A stretch of DNA of 64,000 nucleotides from Mesorhizobium australicum WSM2073 (GCF_000230995.2 NC_019973.1:1936001-2000000), one strand, 5' to 3'; positions 52,330 through 62,130 are shown, counted from the first letter of the stretch. Program-made: numbers and translations. Notes: generated by a model not told the origin, from the sequence alone.

Positions 52330-53555
52330 GGGCTGATCGCCGTGGTGGTGTCGGACGCTGCCGCTGTCGCCGGACTTGCCTTCGGCGGCCGGGAAAAGTC
52401 GTCGGCGCGGCCTGGGGAAGCCTCCGGCGCCTTGCCCTCGATCACCAGCCTTTCGCCAGGAAGAGCCGGATTGGCCTTCGGCGGTGGGGCGGCGCCGAGC
52501 AATTCTGTGCCGCCGTCGAGCGCGGGATCGCTGAGCAGCATGGGTTGGGTGCGATCGATGACGATAGGCGCGGCCGCCGGAGCGGGGGTCTCGACCGGTG
52601 CGCCCGCCGGCGCCGTCGTCGGTGCCACGCTTCCCGGCGCGGCCAGTCCAAGGATCTTAAGCAGCGGCTTTTCGGTGTAGAAGGCGAGCTTGCGCTTGCC
52701 GGCTTTGGACACGTTGATGCCGTCATCGGCGCGCAGTCGCACCGGCTGACCGTTCATGTCGGGGCCAGAGGTGACGAAGGCGCCGTTCTCGTCGACGAAG
52801 CCGTCCCAGACATCGACGAATTCGCCGCCGTGGCTTTCGGCGGCCTTGTGGTAGATGTCGTTGAAGGCCAGCATGTCGGAGGTCATCTTCGGCACCCGGA
52901 AGGCAGGCATGCCGACCCACAGGAAAGGCACCTTGGCGGTGGCGATTGCCTTGCCGAGCTCATCGGTGCGGCGCTCGTATTCCTTCGTCCAGTTTTCGGA
53001 GCGGGGCTGTTCGCGTACGTCGCCGACCTTCATCTGCTGGCGGTCGTTCGACCCGAGCATGACGACCACCGCGGCGGGTTTTTCGGTGTCGATCAGCGAT
53101 TTGATCTGTTCGGGCCAGTTGTAGAAATCATCGCGCACGAAGCCTGACGAGCCATTGCTGCGGACCACGATCCTGACGCCGGTATTCTCGGCGAAGGCTT
53201 CGTCCAGACCCTCGGCGAGGCCGGCCGCCATGAAGTCGCCGACCACCAGGACGGTGCGGGCGTCCGGCGCTTTTTCGACCACGGGCGTTGCCGGCTCCTC
53301 TGGTGGGCGAGGCGCACGCGGTTTCTTCTTCGGCTTAGGTCTCGCCTTCTGGATGTCCTGCGGCGGCTCGACCCGCTCGCTGCGGCGCGGAAACAGAAGG
53401 TCGCGCAATGACCAGCCCCGGCTTTGCTGCGGCTGTTCCTGCGCCATGGCTGGGGCATGGACAGCTCCGGCCACGGCAATGGCGAGCACGGCGAAGGCCA
53501 GGATCAGCACCGGCATGCGACGGACGAACGTCCCGATGCGCGTAGGCCAAACCAA
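52326..53555 (-). CDS. DUF459 family SGNH-like periplasmic protein
   Basis: This 409-residue protein has an N-terminal signal or anchor (LILAFAVLAIAVAGAV), a basic proline-rich linker (KARPKPKKKPRAP), an SGNH-type domain (about 100-300) and an Ala/Pro-rich tail. The GSND block is present, but the usual Ser of block I is Phe (GDF, 106-108) and the His of block V is Asn (DGIN, 278-281), so a normal SGNH esterase reaction is doubtful. I chose TTG at 53555, with GGGAGGGAG directly before it; ATG at 53516 is the alternative. Its role, perhaps in envelope polysaccharide handling, is unknown. Confidence 0.8.
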   Translation of the reverse strand: MVWPTRIGTFVRRMPVLILAFAVLAIAVAGAVHAPAMAQEQPQQSRGWSLRDLLFPRRSERVEPPQDIQKARPKPKKKPRAPRPPEEPATPVVEKAPDARTVLVVGDFMAAGLAEGLDEAFAENTGVRIVVRSNGSSGFVRDDFYNWPEQIKSLIDTEKPAAVVVMLGSNDRQQMKVGDVREQPRSENWTKEYERRTDELGKAIATAKVPFLWVGMPAFRVPKMTSDMLAFNDIYHKAAESHGGEFVDVWDGFVDENGAFVTSGPDMNGQPVRLRADDGINVSKAGKRKLAFYTEKPLLKILGLAAPGSVAPTTAPAGAPVETPAPAAAPIVIDRTQPMLLSDPALDGGTELLGAAPPPKANPALPGERLVIEGKAPEASPGRADDFSRPPKASPATAAASDTTTAISP

Positions 53556-53586
53556 TCGCTCCCTCCCTACTCAACTTCGTCAGGCT

Positions 53587-54810
53587 CTATTTCTGCCTGA
53601 GCCATTTCAGCACTTCCAAGCTCGGATAGCCATCCTGGGTCAAGCCAACCTTGGCCTGATAAGCCATGATGGCCGTCTTCGAGCCGTCGCCGATCTTGCC
53701 GTCGAATTTGCCGTCGTAAAGGCCGTGCTGGGAAAGTCGCTTCTGCAACTCCTGCCGTTCCTCGAAGCTGAGCTTGGTAAAAGGCCGGTTCCAATCCTGG
53801 ACCAGGCCGCTGCCACCCGCGATCTCATCGGCAAGCAGACCGACGGCGAGCGCGTATTTGTCGGCATTGTTGTAGGCCTTGATGACCGAAAAATTCCTGA
53901 CCATCAGGAAGGCCGGCCCGCCACGGCCGTCCGGCACTTTCAGCGTTGCCTTGTCGGTGAGGTTCTTGAACGGCTTGCCGCTGGCGCGGCCCACGCCGAG
54001 CGCCTGCCATTGCGCCAGGGTCTTCGACCCGGCGGGAAGTTTGCCGGCCGGCAACGCGACCTCGTAGCCCCAGGTCTTGCCGGCCTGCCAGCCATTCTTC
54101 TTGAGCAAATTGGCTGATGTCGCCAGCGCATCGGGAATGGAATTCCAGATGTCGCGCTTGCCATTGCCGTCCATGTCGACGGCATAGTGCTGGTAGCTGG
54201 TCGGGATGAACTGGGTCTGGCCCATGGCGCCCGCCCAGGAGCCCATCAGGTGGCTTTCGTCGATATCGCCGGTCTGCAGGATCTTCAGCGCCGCTACCAG
54301 CTGGGTGCGGGCGTATTTCGACCGTTTCGCGTCGCCATAACCCAAAGTCGCCAGCGAACGGATGACGTTGCGCATGATGTCGTCGCGCTTGAGAATTTCG
54401 CCATAGTTCGATTCCATCGACCAGATGGCCAGGAGAACGTAGCGGTCGACGCCGAATCTCGCCTCGATCCTGTCCAGCCAAGGCTTCCATTTCTTCGCCA
54501 TCTGCTGCCCGACGGCGACGGACTGGTCATGGACGCGGTTGTCGAAATAATCCCAGGCGGGCGCGGTGAATTCGGGCTGGGTGCGGGCCTTTTCCAGCAC
54601 CACCGGATCGGGCTCGTTGATGCCCCGGAAAGCCTGGTCGTAAACGGCGCCGGAAACGCCACCCGCCACGGCGGTGGCGCGGAAGCCGGCGACCCATTGC
54701 CGGAAACCGGCGTCGGCGAAGGCCGGCCCGGTGGGGACAAGCAAAGCGAGCGAGAGGCTGGCCGCCGTCATGACGCTGGCGAAACGTTTTGCGGCATTGC
54801 GAACGGACAT
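53587..54810 (-). CDS. Lytic murein transglycosylase (MltB-like) with peptidoglycan-binding domain
   Basis: This 407-residue protein has a signal peptide (cut near AFA|DAG), the SLT family 3 catalytic domain with Glu133 in IWSMESNYGE, the blocks GAMGQTQFIPTSY and DIWNSIPDALATSANLL, and a C-terminal PG_binding_1 domain (about 345-407). It cleaves peptidoglycan glycan strands to anhydromuropeptides in the periplasm. The ATG at 54810 has AGGAGG seven bases upstream. No lipobox is seen, so it is probably soluble rather than a lipoprotein. It may share a transcript with the DUF459 gene 31 bp downstream. Confidence 0.93.
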   Translation of the reverse strand: MSVRNAAKRFASVMTAASLSLALLVPTGPAFADAGFRQWVAGFRATAVAGGVSGAVYDQAFRGINEPDPVVLEKARTQPEFTAPAWDYFDNRVHDQSVAVGQQMAKKWKPWLDRIEARFGVDRYVLLAIWSMESNYGEILKRDDIMRNVIRSLATLGYGDAKRSKYARTQLVAALKILQTGDIDESHLMGSWAGAMGQTQFIPTSYQHYAVDMDGNGKRDIWNSIPDALATSANLLKKNGWQAGKTWGYEVALPAGKLPAGSKTLAQWQALGVGRASGKPFKNLTDKATLKVPDGRGGPAFLMVRNFSVIKAYNNADKYALAVGLLADEIAGGSGLVQDWNRPFTKLSFEERQELQKRLSQHGLYDGKFDGKIGDGSKTAIMAYQAKVGLTQDGYPSLEVLKWLRQK

Positions 54811-55021
54811 CTTTTCCTCCTTCTCTGTCCCAGGAAAAACCATTCTTCGCCGAACCGGGTTAGGAATTAGTTTACCATAGGCGTCGGCTGGAACGAAAAG
54901 ACACCTCGATGCTTTAACCGGCGGGAGTTTCCCTCAGCCGTTCCACTAATCTTCAATTCCGGCGCGAAAATGTCGGGGGACGGGGATTGCGGAGCTGGCC
55001 AGCAAACGGATAATTGAAAGT

Positions 55022-55927
55022 ATGAAGAGAGTTCGCAAGGCAGTTTTCCCGGTCGCCGGTCTCGGCACGCGGTTTCTCCCGGCCACCAAGGCTGTTCCCA
55101 AGGAGATGCTGACCGTCGTTGACAGGCCAGTCATCCAGTATGTCGTCGACGAGGCGCGCGAGGCGGGCATCGAGCATTTCATCTTCGTCACAGGCCGCAA
55201 CAAGGCGGTCATCGAGGACCATTTCGATATCCAGTTCGAACTCTATGATACGCTGGCACAACGCGGCAAGGACGAGCAGCTTGCCCGCCTGCAGCGGCTG
55301 CAGCCGGCACCGGGGCAGACCAGCTTCACCCGCCAGCAGGTGCCGATGGGTCTTGGCCATGCCGTCTGGTGCGCGCGCGAACTGGTCGGCGATGAGCCGT
55401 TCGCCCTGTTGTTGCCCGACATGATCATGCAGTCGGAAAAGAGCTGCACGAAGGCGATGGTCGAGCTCTACGAGGAGACCGGCAACAACATCATCGCGGT
55501 GCAGGAATGCGACCCGGCGGAGGCTCATAAATACGGCATCGTCGGGCGCGGCGAAGACACGCATCACGGCTTCCGCATCACCGAGATGGTCGAGAAGCCG
55601 AAGTCGGGCACCGCGCCGTCCAACCTCTACATCAACGGCCGCTACATCCTGCAGCCCGAGATCTTTAGGATTCTGGAAGGCCAGGAAAAGGGCGCAGGGA
55701 ACGAGATCCAGCTGACCGACGCGATGCTGAAGCTGGAGAAGCAGCAGGCCTTCTACGGCTACCATTACAAGGGCCGCACCTTCGATTGCGGCTCGCCGGA
55801 AGGTTTCGTCGAGGCCAATGTCGCTTTCGCGCTGTGGCGCAACGACATGAACCAGAGCATGGCCGGCGTCATCCGCACGCTGCTCGACGAGATGAAGCCA
55901 TCAGAACGGCGCGGGGCAGCCTTCTAG
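55022..55927 (+). CDS. galU: UTP-glucose-1-phosphate uridylyltransferase
   Basis: This 301-residue protein has the nucleotide-sugar pyrophosphorylase start [19 protein letters not shown], the LPD metal site (LLLPDMIM) and the [15 protein letters not shown]-terminal block of bacterial GalU. It makes UDP-glucose for exopolysaccharide, LPS core and cyclic glucan. The start gives the usual [10 protein letters not shown]. The gene is alone and is followed by a palindromic repeat. Confidence 0.95.
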   Translation: MKRVRKAVFPVAGLGTRFLPATKAVPKEMLTVVDRPVIQYVVDEAREAGIEHFIFVTGRNKAVIEDHFDIQFELYDTLAQRGKDEQLARLQRLQPAPGQTSFTRQQVPMGLGHAVWCARELVGDEPFALLLPDMIMQSEKSCTKAMVELYEETGNNIIAVQECDPAEAHKYGIVGRGEDTHHGFRITEMVEKPKSGTAPSNLYINGRYILQPEIFRILEGQEKGAGNEIQLTDAMLKLEKQQAFYGYHYKGRTFDCGSPEGFVEANVAFALWRNDMNQSMAGVIRTLLDEMKPSERRGAAF

Positions 55928-56093
55928 GGTATGCCTGATATTCAGGTGATGCCGGCCTGCGAATGGCCGCTCCTACGCTTCCCAGTTCTACTGCGTCGCA
56001 GTAGAATTGTGCTCACGTACATAAAGTACGCTCCGCTGCGGTTCTCGGTATCAGCCATTCTCGACTCGGCCCGACCCTGACTCTCGCCATACC
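55928..56093. repeat. Palindromic repeat copy A after galU
   Basis: A 166-bp element starting and ending with inverted GGTATG / CATACC and nested arms such as GAATGGC (55951-55957) with GCCATTC (56054-56060). Internally it holds the 21-base near-palindrome TTCTACTGCG-T-CGCAGTAGAA and GTAC-ATAAA-GTAC. It shares its outer start (TTCAGGTGA.GCCGGCCTGCGA) and hairpin order with copy B at 59134-59291. Confidence 0.75.
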
Positions 56094-56108
56094 TTGGCGC
56101 ACACGCCT

Positions 56109-57884
56109 TCAGCGCTGCACCTTCACGCCGACGAAGATGCTGTTGGCGGTGTAGTCGCGGCCGGGCAGGTTACTGGTCAGCTTTTCGGTCCTTACCCTGC
56201 TGGTGAGGCCCGCATAGCGGTTCAGCCACCAGGTCAGCCCGGCCTCGGCGCTCAAGATCCTGTCATGGCCGTCAATGCCGACATAATCGCGCCAATCCAG
56301 GCCCAAGGCCGCATTCGCGGTAAGATTGGATCGGATCACGCGCTCGCCCGTCAGGCGTCCGGAATAGAGGATATCGCCGCTTTCGCCCGATGTGGTCGTG
56401 GTCTCGACGGTGGTCTTGCCGGTCAAGCCGATGGTGGTGCCGCGCTGCGGCGACCATTTGAGGTCGGCATTGAGGGTGGCCCCCGAAATCGCTTCCAGGC
56501 TGTTGTCGTCGATCGCCTCTCTGAGCCAACCGGCCGAGAATTCGCCCGACAGCTTCTCGCCCATGTCGAGTTGCAAGCCGGCGCGGGCGCCAAGACGCGT
56601 CGAGGAGCGCTCGAAGCCTTCATTGTCGATGCGCTGGTCGTAGGCCCGGCGGCCGACCTCGATCTCGGTGAAGGGCGTGAGCGCGGGGGAGATCTCGTAG
56701 CCGGTGCGCAAGGTTGCAGTGTAGAGCGTATTGTCCTGATCTTTCTGCGACAGCGAGGTGCCGTCCGAGAGCTTGGCGTCACCATAGAAGTCGTGCGAGA
56801 CCGCCCCGGTCAACGTATACTGCATCTTGCCGACGGCCTTTTCGACGCCGATGCTGCCGTCGATGGTCTGCCGCAGCGGCTGGGTGCTGACGCCAGCGAT
56901 GGCATCGGGCGAGGACGCGGATTCCGGCACGGCTTCGTAGCCGAGCTTGGCGATGGCACGCAAGTCATTGTCGAGGTCGACATCGAGCTGGCCTTCGATG
57001 CGCCCCTGCGCATCGTGAACCTGGTAGCCCGACACGGTTTCACGGAAAATTCCGTAGCCGTCGATGGTCGCGGCGTTTTCACGCCAGTCGGAAGCGGCGG
57101 TAAAGCGCAGCGCCGTCTCGGACAGCAGCGCCGATGTGCCGGCACTGCTCGAATCGCCGTTCGTCGTCGCCGTCAGCCCCTGTTCGATGGTCGGCCGGAT
57201 GATGAAGGAGCCCCATTTGACGCCGGTGGCGGCGAACGGATCGTCCTCGGCTTTCTTGTTCTGGCCCTCGATTGCAGCGGTGCGCTCGGCGCCAGGGTCG
57301 AGTTTCTGCCTGTCCACACTGTCGATGGTGAGTGCACGGCGATTGGCCGCTTCCTGATCCGCCGCGATATCGGCGGTGTCGTCGGTCGCGGCCGTCGTGG
57401 CGGTGGTGGTTGGATCCGTAGCCGCCATGGTGTTCTTTTTCTTCTTCTTTTTGTCGGCGACCTTGTCCTTTGCCTTATCGGCCGCATTCTGCCTGGCGGT
57501 CGAAGCGCGGCGTGGCTTGGGCGGCGTGGGCGCGTCGGCGGAGGCATCGTCGCCGGCCTGGGGCGGGTCGAAGACGCTGGTGGTCGAGTTCGCGGCGTCC
57601 GCGTCGTCAGGCACGGCGCTGGCGCTGGCCGGCAGATAGGTTCGCGCCGGCGCATTGTCCTGCGCGGCCGCGTTGGCCGCCGCTTGCTGTGCAAGAACCA
57701 GGTTTCTCGCCTTGCGCTGCTGGTCGGACAGAATCGCCGATTCCGACACTTCTCCGCGCAGTTCCGTTTCCTGGGCATGGAGTGGCGTGGAACGCAGCAA
57801 GGCAAGGATGCTGGTCGCCAGCAGCAAGGCGCAGATCGCCTTGCCCTGTCGTCCTCTCAATTTTTCTGGCTGGACCCCGGACAT
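56109..57884 (-). CDS. Outer-membrane beta-barrel protein of unknown function
   Basis: This 591-residue protein has a signal peptide (ALLLATSILALLRSTPLHAQ), then a long disordered region (about 40-185) rich in Ala, Pro and Thr with a lysine tract (DKKKKKKN). The C-terminal part, about 215-591, consists of alternating amphipathic strands typical of an outer-membrane barrel, ending in IFVGVKVQR rather than the common aromatic residue. The ATG at 57884 follows a run of GTG codons; GTG at 57893 is possible. I recognise no named family beyond the barrel fold. The long basic linker may contact peptidoglycan or LPS. Confidence 0.75.
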   Translation of the reverse strand: MSGVQPEKLRGRQGKAICALLLATSILALLRSTPLHAQETELRGEVSESAILSDQQRKARNLVLAQQAAANAAAQDNAPARTYLPASASAVPDDADAANSTTSVFDPPQAGDDASADAPTPPKPRRASTARQNAADKAKDKVADKKKKKKNTMAATDPTTTATTAATDDTADIAADQEAANRRALTIDSVDRQKLDPGAERTAAIEGQNKKAEDDPFAATGVKWGSFIIRPTIEQGLTATTNGDSSSAGTSALLSETALRFTAASDWRENAATIDGYGIFRETVSGYQVHDAQGRIEGQLDVDLDNDLRAIAKLGYEAVPESASSPDAIAGVSTQPLRQTIDGSIGVEKAVGKMQYTLTGAVSHDFYGDAKLSDGTSLSQKDQDNTLYTATLRTGYEISPALTPFTEIEVGRRAYDQRIDNEGFERSSTRLGARAGLQLDMGEKLSGEFSAGWLREAIDDNSLEAISGATLNADLKWSPQRGTTIGLTGKTTVETTTTSGESGDILYSGRLTGERVIRSNLTANAALGLDWRDYVGIDGHDRILSAEAGLTWWLNRYAGLTSRVRTEKLTSNLPGRDYTANSIFVGVKVQR

Positions 57885-57940
57885 CGCCACCACTGCCTGC
57901 GCGGCGCACGCGCGCCATACTTACCGAACCGTAAATGGGG

Positions 57941-57948
57941 ATGGTTAA
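57941..57948. promoter_or_regulatory. Candidate CtrA-like 8-mer upstream of the barrel-protein gene
   Basis: TTAACCAT occurs on the minus strand 57 bases before the barrel-protein start. It is the same octamer as upstream of cpdR and at a similar distance, but could be chance. Confidence 0.25.
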
Positions 57949-58133
57949 CGGAGGGTTGAGGCCGCGCGCAGGACTGGCTCCAAACGCGGATTTCCGCGGG
58001 CGACAATGCGGGTCCGCGTCGTGCCTTCTATTTTGATCCTTGTCGTCGTCCCCAACGACCATACACATCCGGCCGCCATGCAGAGGCCATTTCTGTTGGA
58101 CAGGCGGGCGGCAAAGCGCTAATCGCATCACCC

Positions 58134-59135
58134 ATGCATGCGAGATCTCTCGATAAGAAGCCTCTGGACAGGCAAGCGTCGATCGAATCGGCGCTGAGAA
58201 CGGTAACAACCGAACAGGCGGGAATCGCGGCCCTTGCCGAGGCGCTTGAGAACGGACTGGCGGCACCCTTTGCCCAGGCCGTCGAGACGATCTCGAAGAT
58301 CGAGGGCCGGCTCATCGTCACCGGTGTCGGCAAAAGCGGCCATATCGGTTCGAAGATCGCCGCTACGCTGGCCTCGACCGGCACGCCGGCCTTCTTCGTC
58401 CATCCCGTCGAGGCCAATCATGGCGATCTCGGCATGATCGCCAGGGACGACGCCATCGTCGCGATCTCGTGGTCGGGCGAGAGCAAGGAGATGATGGGCA
58501 TCGTCGCCTATTCCAGGCGCTTCTCCATTCCACTCATCGCCATCACCTCCGGAGAAACCTCGGCGCTGGCGCGCGCGGCCGACGTCGTGCTGCTTTTGCC
58601 GCGCACCCCGGAAGCCTGCCCGCACGGCCTGGCGCCGACGACGTCGACGCTGCTGCAACTGGTCATCGGCGATGCGCTGGCGATCGCACTGCTCGAGGCG
58701 CGCGGCTTCACGCCGGACCATTTCCGCACCTTCCATCCCGGCGGCCAGCTCGGCGCCAACCTGACCATGGTCTCCGAGATCATGCGGGTCGGCGAGCAGA
58801 TGCCGCTGGCTTCGCTCGGCACCAAGATGCCGGAAGCGGTGATGACGCTGTCGCAGAAGAAGGTCGGCTGCGTGCTGATCGTCGACGCCAATGGCGAGTT
58901 GGCCGGGATCATCACCGATGGCGATGTCGCGCGCAACCTGCACCGCAACCTGGCCGACGTCATCGTTGACGAGGTGATGACCCGCACACCCAAGACGGTC
59001 GACCCGCAGACGCTTGCAGGCACTGCGATCGCGCTGCTCAACGAGCACAATGTCGGTGCGCTGGTGGTGACCAGGAACAACATGCCGCTGGGCGTGGTGC
59101 ATTTCCACGACCTGCTGCGCATCGGCGCCGCCTAA
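58134..59135 (+). CDS. kdsD: Arabinose-5-phosphate isomerase, KpsF/GutQ family
   Basis: This 333-residue protein has an N-terminal SIS domain (about 45-180; VTGVGKSGHIGSKIAATLASTG and WSGESKEM) and two C-terminal CBS domains (about 205-330; VLIVDANGELAGIITDGDVARNL). It interconverts ribulose 5-phosphate and arabinose 5-phosphate, the first step to Kdo of lipopolysaccharide. Length and layout match KdsD. The start ATG gives MHARSLDKKPLD. It is alone on its strand and is followed by a palindromic repeat. Confidence 0.9.
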   Translation: MHARSLDKKPLDRQASIESALRTVTTEQAGIAALAEALENGLAAPFAQAVETISKIEGRLIVTGVGKSGHIGSKIAATLASTGTPAFFVHPVEANHGDLGMIARDDAIVAISWSGESKEMMGIVAYSRRFSIPLIAITSGETSALARAADVVLLLPRTPEACPHGLAPTTSTLLQLVIGDALAIALLEARGFTPDHFRTFHPGGQLGANLTMVSEIMRVGEQMPLASLGTKMPEAVMTLSQKKVGCVLIVDANGELAGIITDGDVARNLHRNLADVIVDEVMTRTPKTVDPQTLAGTAIALLNEHNVGALVVTRNNMPLGVVHFHDLLRIGAA

Positions 59136-59291
59136 GATATTGATCTTCAGGTGAGGCCGGCCTGCGAGCGAAGGCTTTCTGCGCTTCCGGCGTAGGCCGG
59201 AGCGCACGGACTTAATGTCCGCCCTGCTCGTCGCAAGAGCGGCCCCGAAACCCATCGTTCACGACTTGGCCTGACCTGAATCTCAATACTT
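59134..59291. repeat. Palindromic repeat copy B after the isomerase gene
   Basis: A 158-bp element whose ends are imperfect inverted copies of each other (about 27 bases; AAGATATTGATCTTCAGG and the complement of CCTGAATCTCAATACTT). Inside are hairpins TGCGCTTCCGGC / GCCGGAGCGCA (59180-59206) and CGGAC-TTAAT-GTCCG (59207-59221). These correspond in order to the hairpins of copy A although most stem bases differ. It begins at the last bases of the isomerase stop codon. Confidence 0.75.
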
Positions 59292-59315
59292 TAGCACGTT
59301 GGCACTCGCTGGAAT

Positions 59316-59780
59316 TCAGACCCGCTCCACCGTCAGTTCCAGATCCGTGTCCGCGGCGCTTGTCACACGAACCTGAGTGCCGGCGGGCAGATCGGGGCCG
59401 GAGACACGCCACAGCGTGTCGCCGAGCTTGATGCGGCCACGGCCGTCGCGGATCGGTTCGGCGAGCGTCGCCATCCTGCCGACCATCTGGGCGCCACGGC
59501 GATTGAGCAGCGGCTGATCGGTTGGCTGGTCGTGTCCGCCCATGAGTTTCTTGCCGACAAAGGCTGAAACCAGCGACAGCACGAGGAATAGCAGCACCTG
59601 GACCTGCCATGTCCAGATGGCGACATCCCAGATCAGCAGCGACACCGCGCCGACGATCAGAGCGGCGATGCCGATCCAAAGCATGAAGAAACCCGGTGCG
59701 ATGACCTCTACCACCAGCAGCACGAAGCCCAGAACCATCCAGTTCCACGGCCCGAGTTCAGAAACGATGCGGTCGATCAT
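59316..59780 (-). CDS. NfeD family membrane protein
   Basis: This 154-residue protein has three membrane helices followed by a C-terminal OB-fold (GRIKLGDTLWRVSGPDLPAGTQVRV) characteristic of NfeD. NfeD proteins partner with SPFH/stomatin proteins in membrane microdomains. The gene lies 14 bp after the SPFH gene, confirming the usual pairing. The short form lacks the ClpP-like protease domain of long NfeD. Confidence 0.92.
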   Translation of the reverse strand: MIDRIVSELGPWNWMVLGFVLLVVEVIAPGFFMLWIGIAALIVGAVSLLIWDVAIWTWQVQVLLFLVLSLVSAFVGKKLMGGHDQPTDQPLLNRRGAQMVGRMATLAEPIRDGRGRIKLGDTLWRVSGPDLPAGTQVRVTSAADTDLELTVERV

Positions 59781-59794
59781 GAGAGTGGCCTATC

Positions 59795-60745
59795 TCAGTT
59801 GTCGGAGGGCCTGACGACAGGCGGACGTGCCGCCTGCCTTTGCGCGCCGGTCGTGCCTTCGCTGCGAAAGACTTCCTTGGCGATTTCGCCGATACCCCCG
59901 AGCGAGCCGATCAGCGACGATGCCTCGAAAGGCATCAGCACGATCTTGCTGTTGGTGGCGGTGCCGATCTTACCCAGCGCCTCGGTGTATTTCTGGGCGA
60001 CGAAGTAGTTCAGTGCCTGGACGTCGCCCTTGGAGATCGCTTCCGACACCACCTGGGTGGCGCGGGCTTCCGCTTCGGCGGAGCGTTCGCGCGCCTCGGC
60101 GTCGCGGAAGGCGGCTTCCTTGCGGCCCTCCGCTTCGAGGATCTGCGACTGCTTGAGGCCCTCGGCGGCCAGGATCTGCGCGCGCTTGTTGCGCTCGGCG
60201 GTCATCTGGCGGCCCATCGATTCGATCAGGTTGGCGGGCGGGTTGATATCCTTGATCTCGACGCGGGTGATCTTGATGCCCCAAGGATGCGCGGCCTCGT
60301 CGACGACGCGCAGCAGGCGCTCGTTGATGGCGTCGCGGTTCGACAACAGCTCATCGAGGTCCATCGAACCCATGACGGTACGGATGTTGGTCATCGTCAG
60401 GTTGAGGATGGCGTTCTGCAGGCCGGCAACCTGATAGGCGGCCTGTGCCGCATTGAGGATCTGGTAGAAAGCGATGCCGTCGACACCGACGATGGCATTG
60501 TCGCGGGTGATGATCTCCTGGCTCGGAACGTCGAGCACCTGTTCCATCATGTTCATCTTGGCGCCGATGCGATCGACGAACGGAAAGATGAGGTTCAGGC
60601 CGGGGCTCAGTGTCTTGGTGTAACGACCAAAGCGTTCGACGGTATAGTTGTATCCCTGTGGGATTGTCTTGATGCCCTTGAACAGCACCAGTACGACAAG
60701 CGCCACCAGAACAACGACCGCAATATCGAAACCACTGAAATCCAT
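59795..60745 (-). CDS. SPFH/stomatin-like (QmcA family) membrane protein
   Basis: This 316-residue protein has one N-terminal helix, the SPFH domain ([20 protein letters not shown] and following, about 30-190) and an Ala/Glu-rich coiled coil (about 195-255) that drives ring assembly. It resembles E. coli QmcA. Such proteins form large cages that organise membrane proteases. The ATG at 60745 has GGGAGGG upstream; an open start at 60790 adds a polar stretch without a ribosome site. It is the first gene of the pair with NfeD. Confidence 0.93.
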   Translation of the reverse strand: MDFSGFDIAVVVLVALVVLVLFKGIKTIPQGYNYTVERFGRYTKTLSPGLNLIFPFVDRIGAKMNMMEQVLDVPSQEIITRDNAIVGVDGIAFYQILNAAQAAYQVAGLQNAILNLTMTNIRTVMGSMDLDELLSNRDAINERLLRVVDEAAHPWGIKITRVEIKDINPPANLIESMGRQMTAERNKRAQILAAEGLKQSQILEAEGRKEAAFRDAEARERSAEAEARATQVVSEAISKGDVQALNYFVAQKYTEALGKIGTATNSKIVLMPFEASSLIGSLGGIGEIAKEVFRSEGTTGAQRQAARPPVVRPSDN

Positions 60746-60866
60746 CTGGCCCTCCCTCAGAGGCAGGCCACGCGAGCCATTCCCGCGCAACCGGCTTCAC
60801 CAAAGACTTAAGTGTGTTTCAGGAGCGTTACAATCAGGTGATGAGCGATTGTTTGTGGGTATACAC

Positions 60867-62078
60867 TCAGCGGTTGAAGGCAAACAGGCTTGCATCCGTG
60901 TCTTCAAGCCCGCCAATGGAAGCAGAGATGATCTCGGCGGCGATGCGCGAGAAGGTGATGCCGTTGCCGCCATAACCCATCACGGCATGGATGCGCGGGT
61001 GCCTGGGAATGGCGCCGATGTAGGGGAGGCCAGTGGTCGTGGTGCCGAAGGAGCCGGTCCAGGCAAAGTCGGGCCGGGTGTCGAGGTGCGGAAACATCAG
61101 GTCGAGTTTTGCGGCAATGCGGGCGCTTTTGTCGGCTATCAGCTTATCGCGCCGCGTCTCGTCAAGGAATTCCTCGTCCTCGCCGCCGCAGATGACCCGG
61201 CCATCGGCGGTTGCCCTGACATAGAGGTAGGGATCCGACGCCTCCCAGATGAACGCCGCGCCCGGCCAGAGCTTCCGTGGTTGCGGACATGTCGCAATCG
61301 CCCATGTCGAGATGACCCGGTGAGCGGCCGCCGGCACGATGTCGATCAGCTCGTAACCGGTGGCCAGGACAACATGCCGTGCCGTGATGGTGGGGCCGTC
61401 CGTGGTTGCCACCACCACCTCATCGGCGCTGTCCTCGATCGCCGTCGCTTCGACGGGAGCGTATAAACGTGCCTTGCGCTCCAGCGCCTTGAGCAGCAGC
61501 CCTGCCGTCAGCTTGCGAGGGTCGAGCGCGATGTTGCCATGGCTCAGGATGGCGCCACCCCGATCGATGCCGAATGCTCCGGCCAATGGCGCCGATGTAA
61601 GATAGGTCGCGCCGATGCCGGCCATCTGCCGCGCCTCGGCTTCGTCCCGGAGTTCCGATGGGCCGAGCACGGTGCCAGCCAGATAAAGCGATTGGGTGCG
61701 GCTTATGCCGCAGTTGATGCCGAGTTCGGCGATGCGGGCGGCAAGGTTGGAAACGGCTAGCCGGGAGCGTCGCCAGGCCTGCCGTGCCTGGCCCTTGCCG
61801 ATCATCCTCGAGAGCGTTGAAAGCGGCTGGTCGATCTCGAATTGCACAAGCGCGGTTGTTGCCGCCGTCGATCCTTTCAGCGGCCCACGCCGGTCGATGC
61901 AGATCACGGCGTGAGCGCCGGCTGTCAGCGCCTCGGCCATCATGGCGCCGCTGATGCCCATGCCGACGATAAGCACATCGGTCTTGACGTCCCGGGTCAG
62001 ACTGCCAGTCGGTACCGCGGGCGCCCGATAGGCGGACCAGACGGGCCGGCCAGTGCTGAGGTCAAGTTTGCGGAGCAT
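60867..62078 (-). CDS. FAD-dependent oxidoreductase (DAO/DadA-like)
   Basis: This 403-residue protein has the FAD loop VLIVGMGISGAMMAEAL near residue 35 and the C-terminal GYGGNGITFS block of the D-amino-acid oxidase family. The first 30 residues (SAYRAPAVPTGSL) precede the Rossmann fold, as in many putrescine/glycine-oxidase-like members. It oxidises an amine or amino acid with FAD. GGAG stands seven bases before the ATG. The substrate is unknown; the gene is not linked to related pathway genes here. Confidence 0.87.
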   Translation of the reverse strand: MLRKLDLSTGRPVWSAYRAPAVPTGSLTRDVKTDVLIVGMGISGAMMAEALTAGAHAVICIDRRGPLKGSTAATTALVQFEIDQPLSTLSRMIGKGQARQAWRRSRLAVSNLAARIAELGINCGISRTQSLYLAGTVLGPSELRDEAEARQMAGIGATYLTSAPLAGAFGIDRGGAILSHGNIALDPRKLTAGLLLKALERKARLYAPVEATAIEDSADEVVVATTDGPTITARHVVLATGYELIDIVPAAAHRVISTWAIATCPQPRKLWPGAAFIWEASDPYLYVRATADGRVICGGEDEEFLDETRRDKLIADKSARIAAKLDLMFPHLDTRPDFAWTGSFGTTTTGLPYIGAIPRHPRIHAVMGYGGNGITFSRIAAEIISASIGGLEDTDASLFAFNR

Positions 62079-62130
62079 TGAGTTCTCCGGAGGCGCTGCT
62101 CAACGCTCCGGAGCTGGTGTTGTTCCGGCA

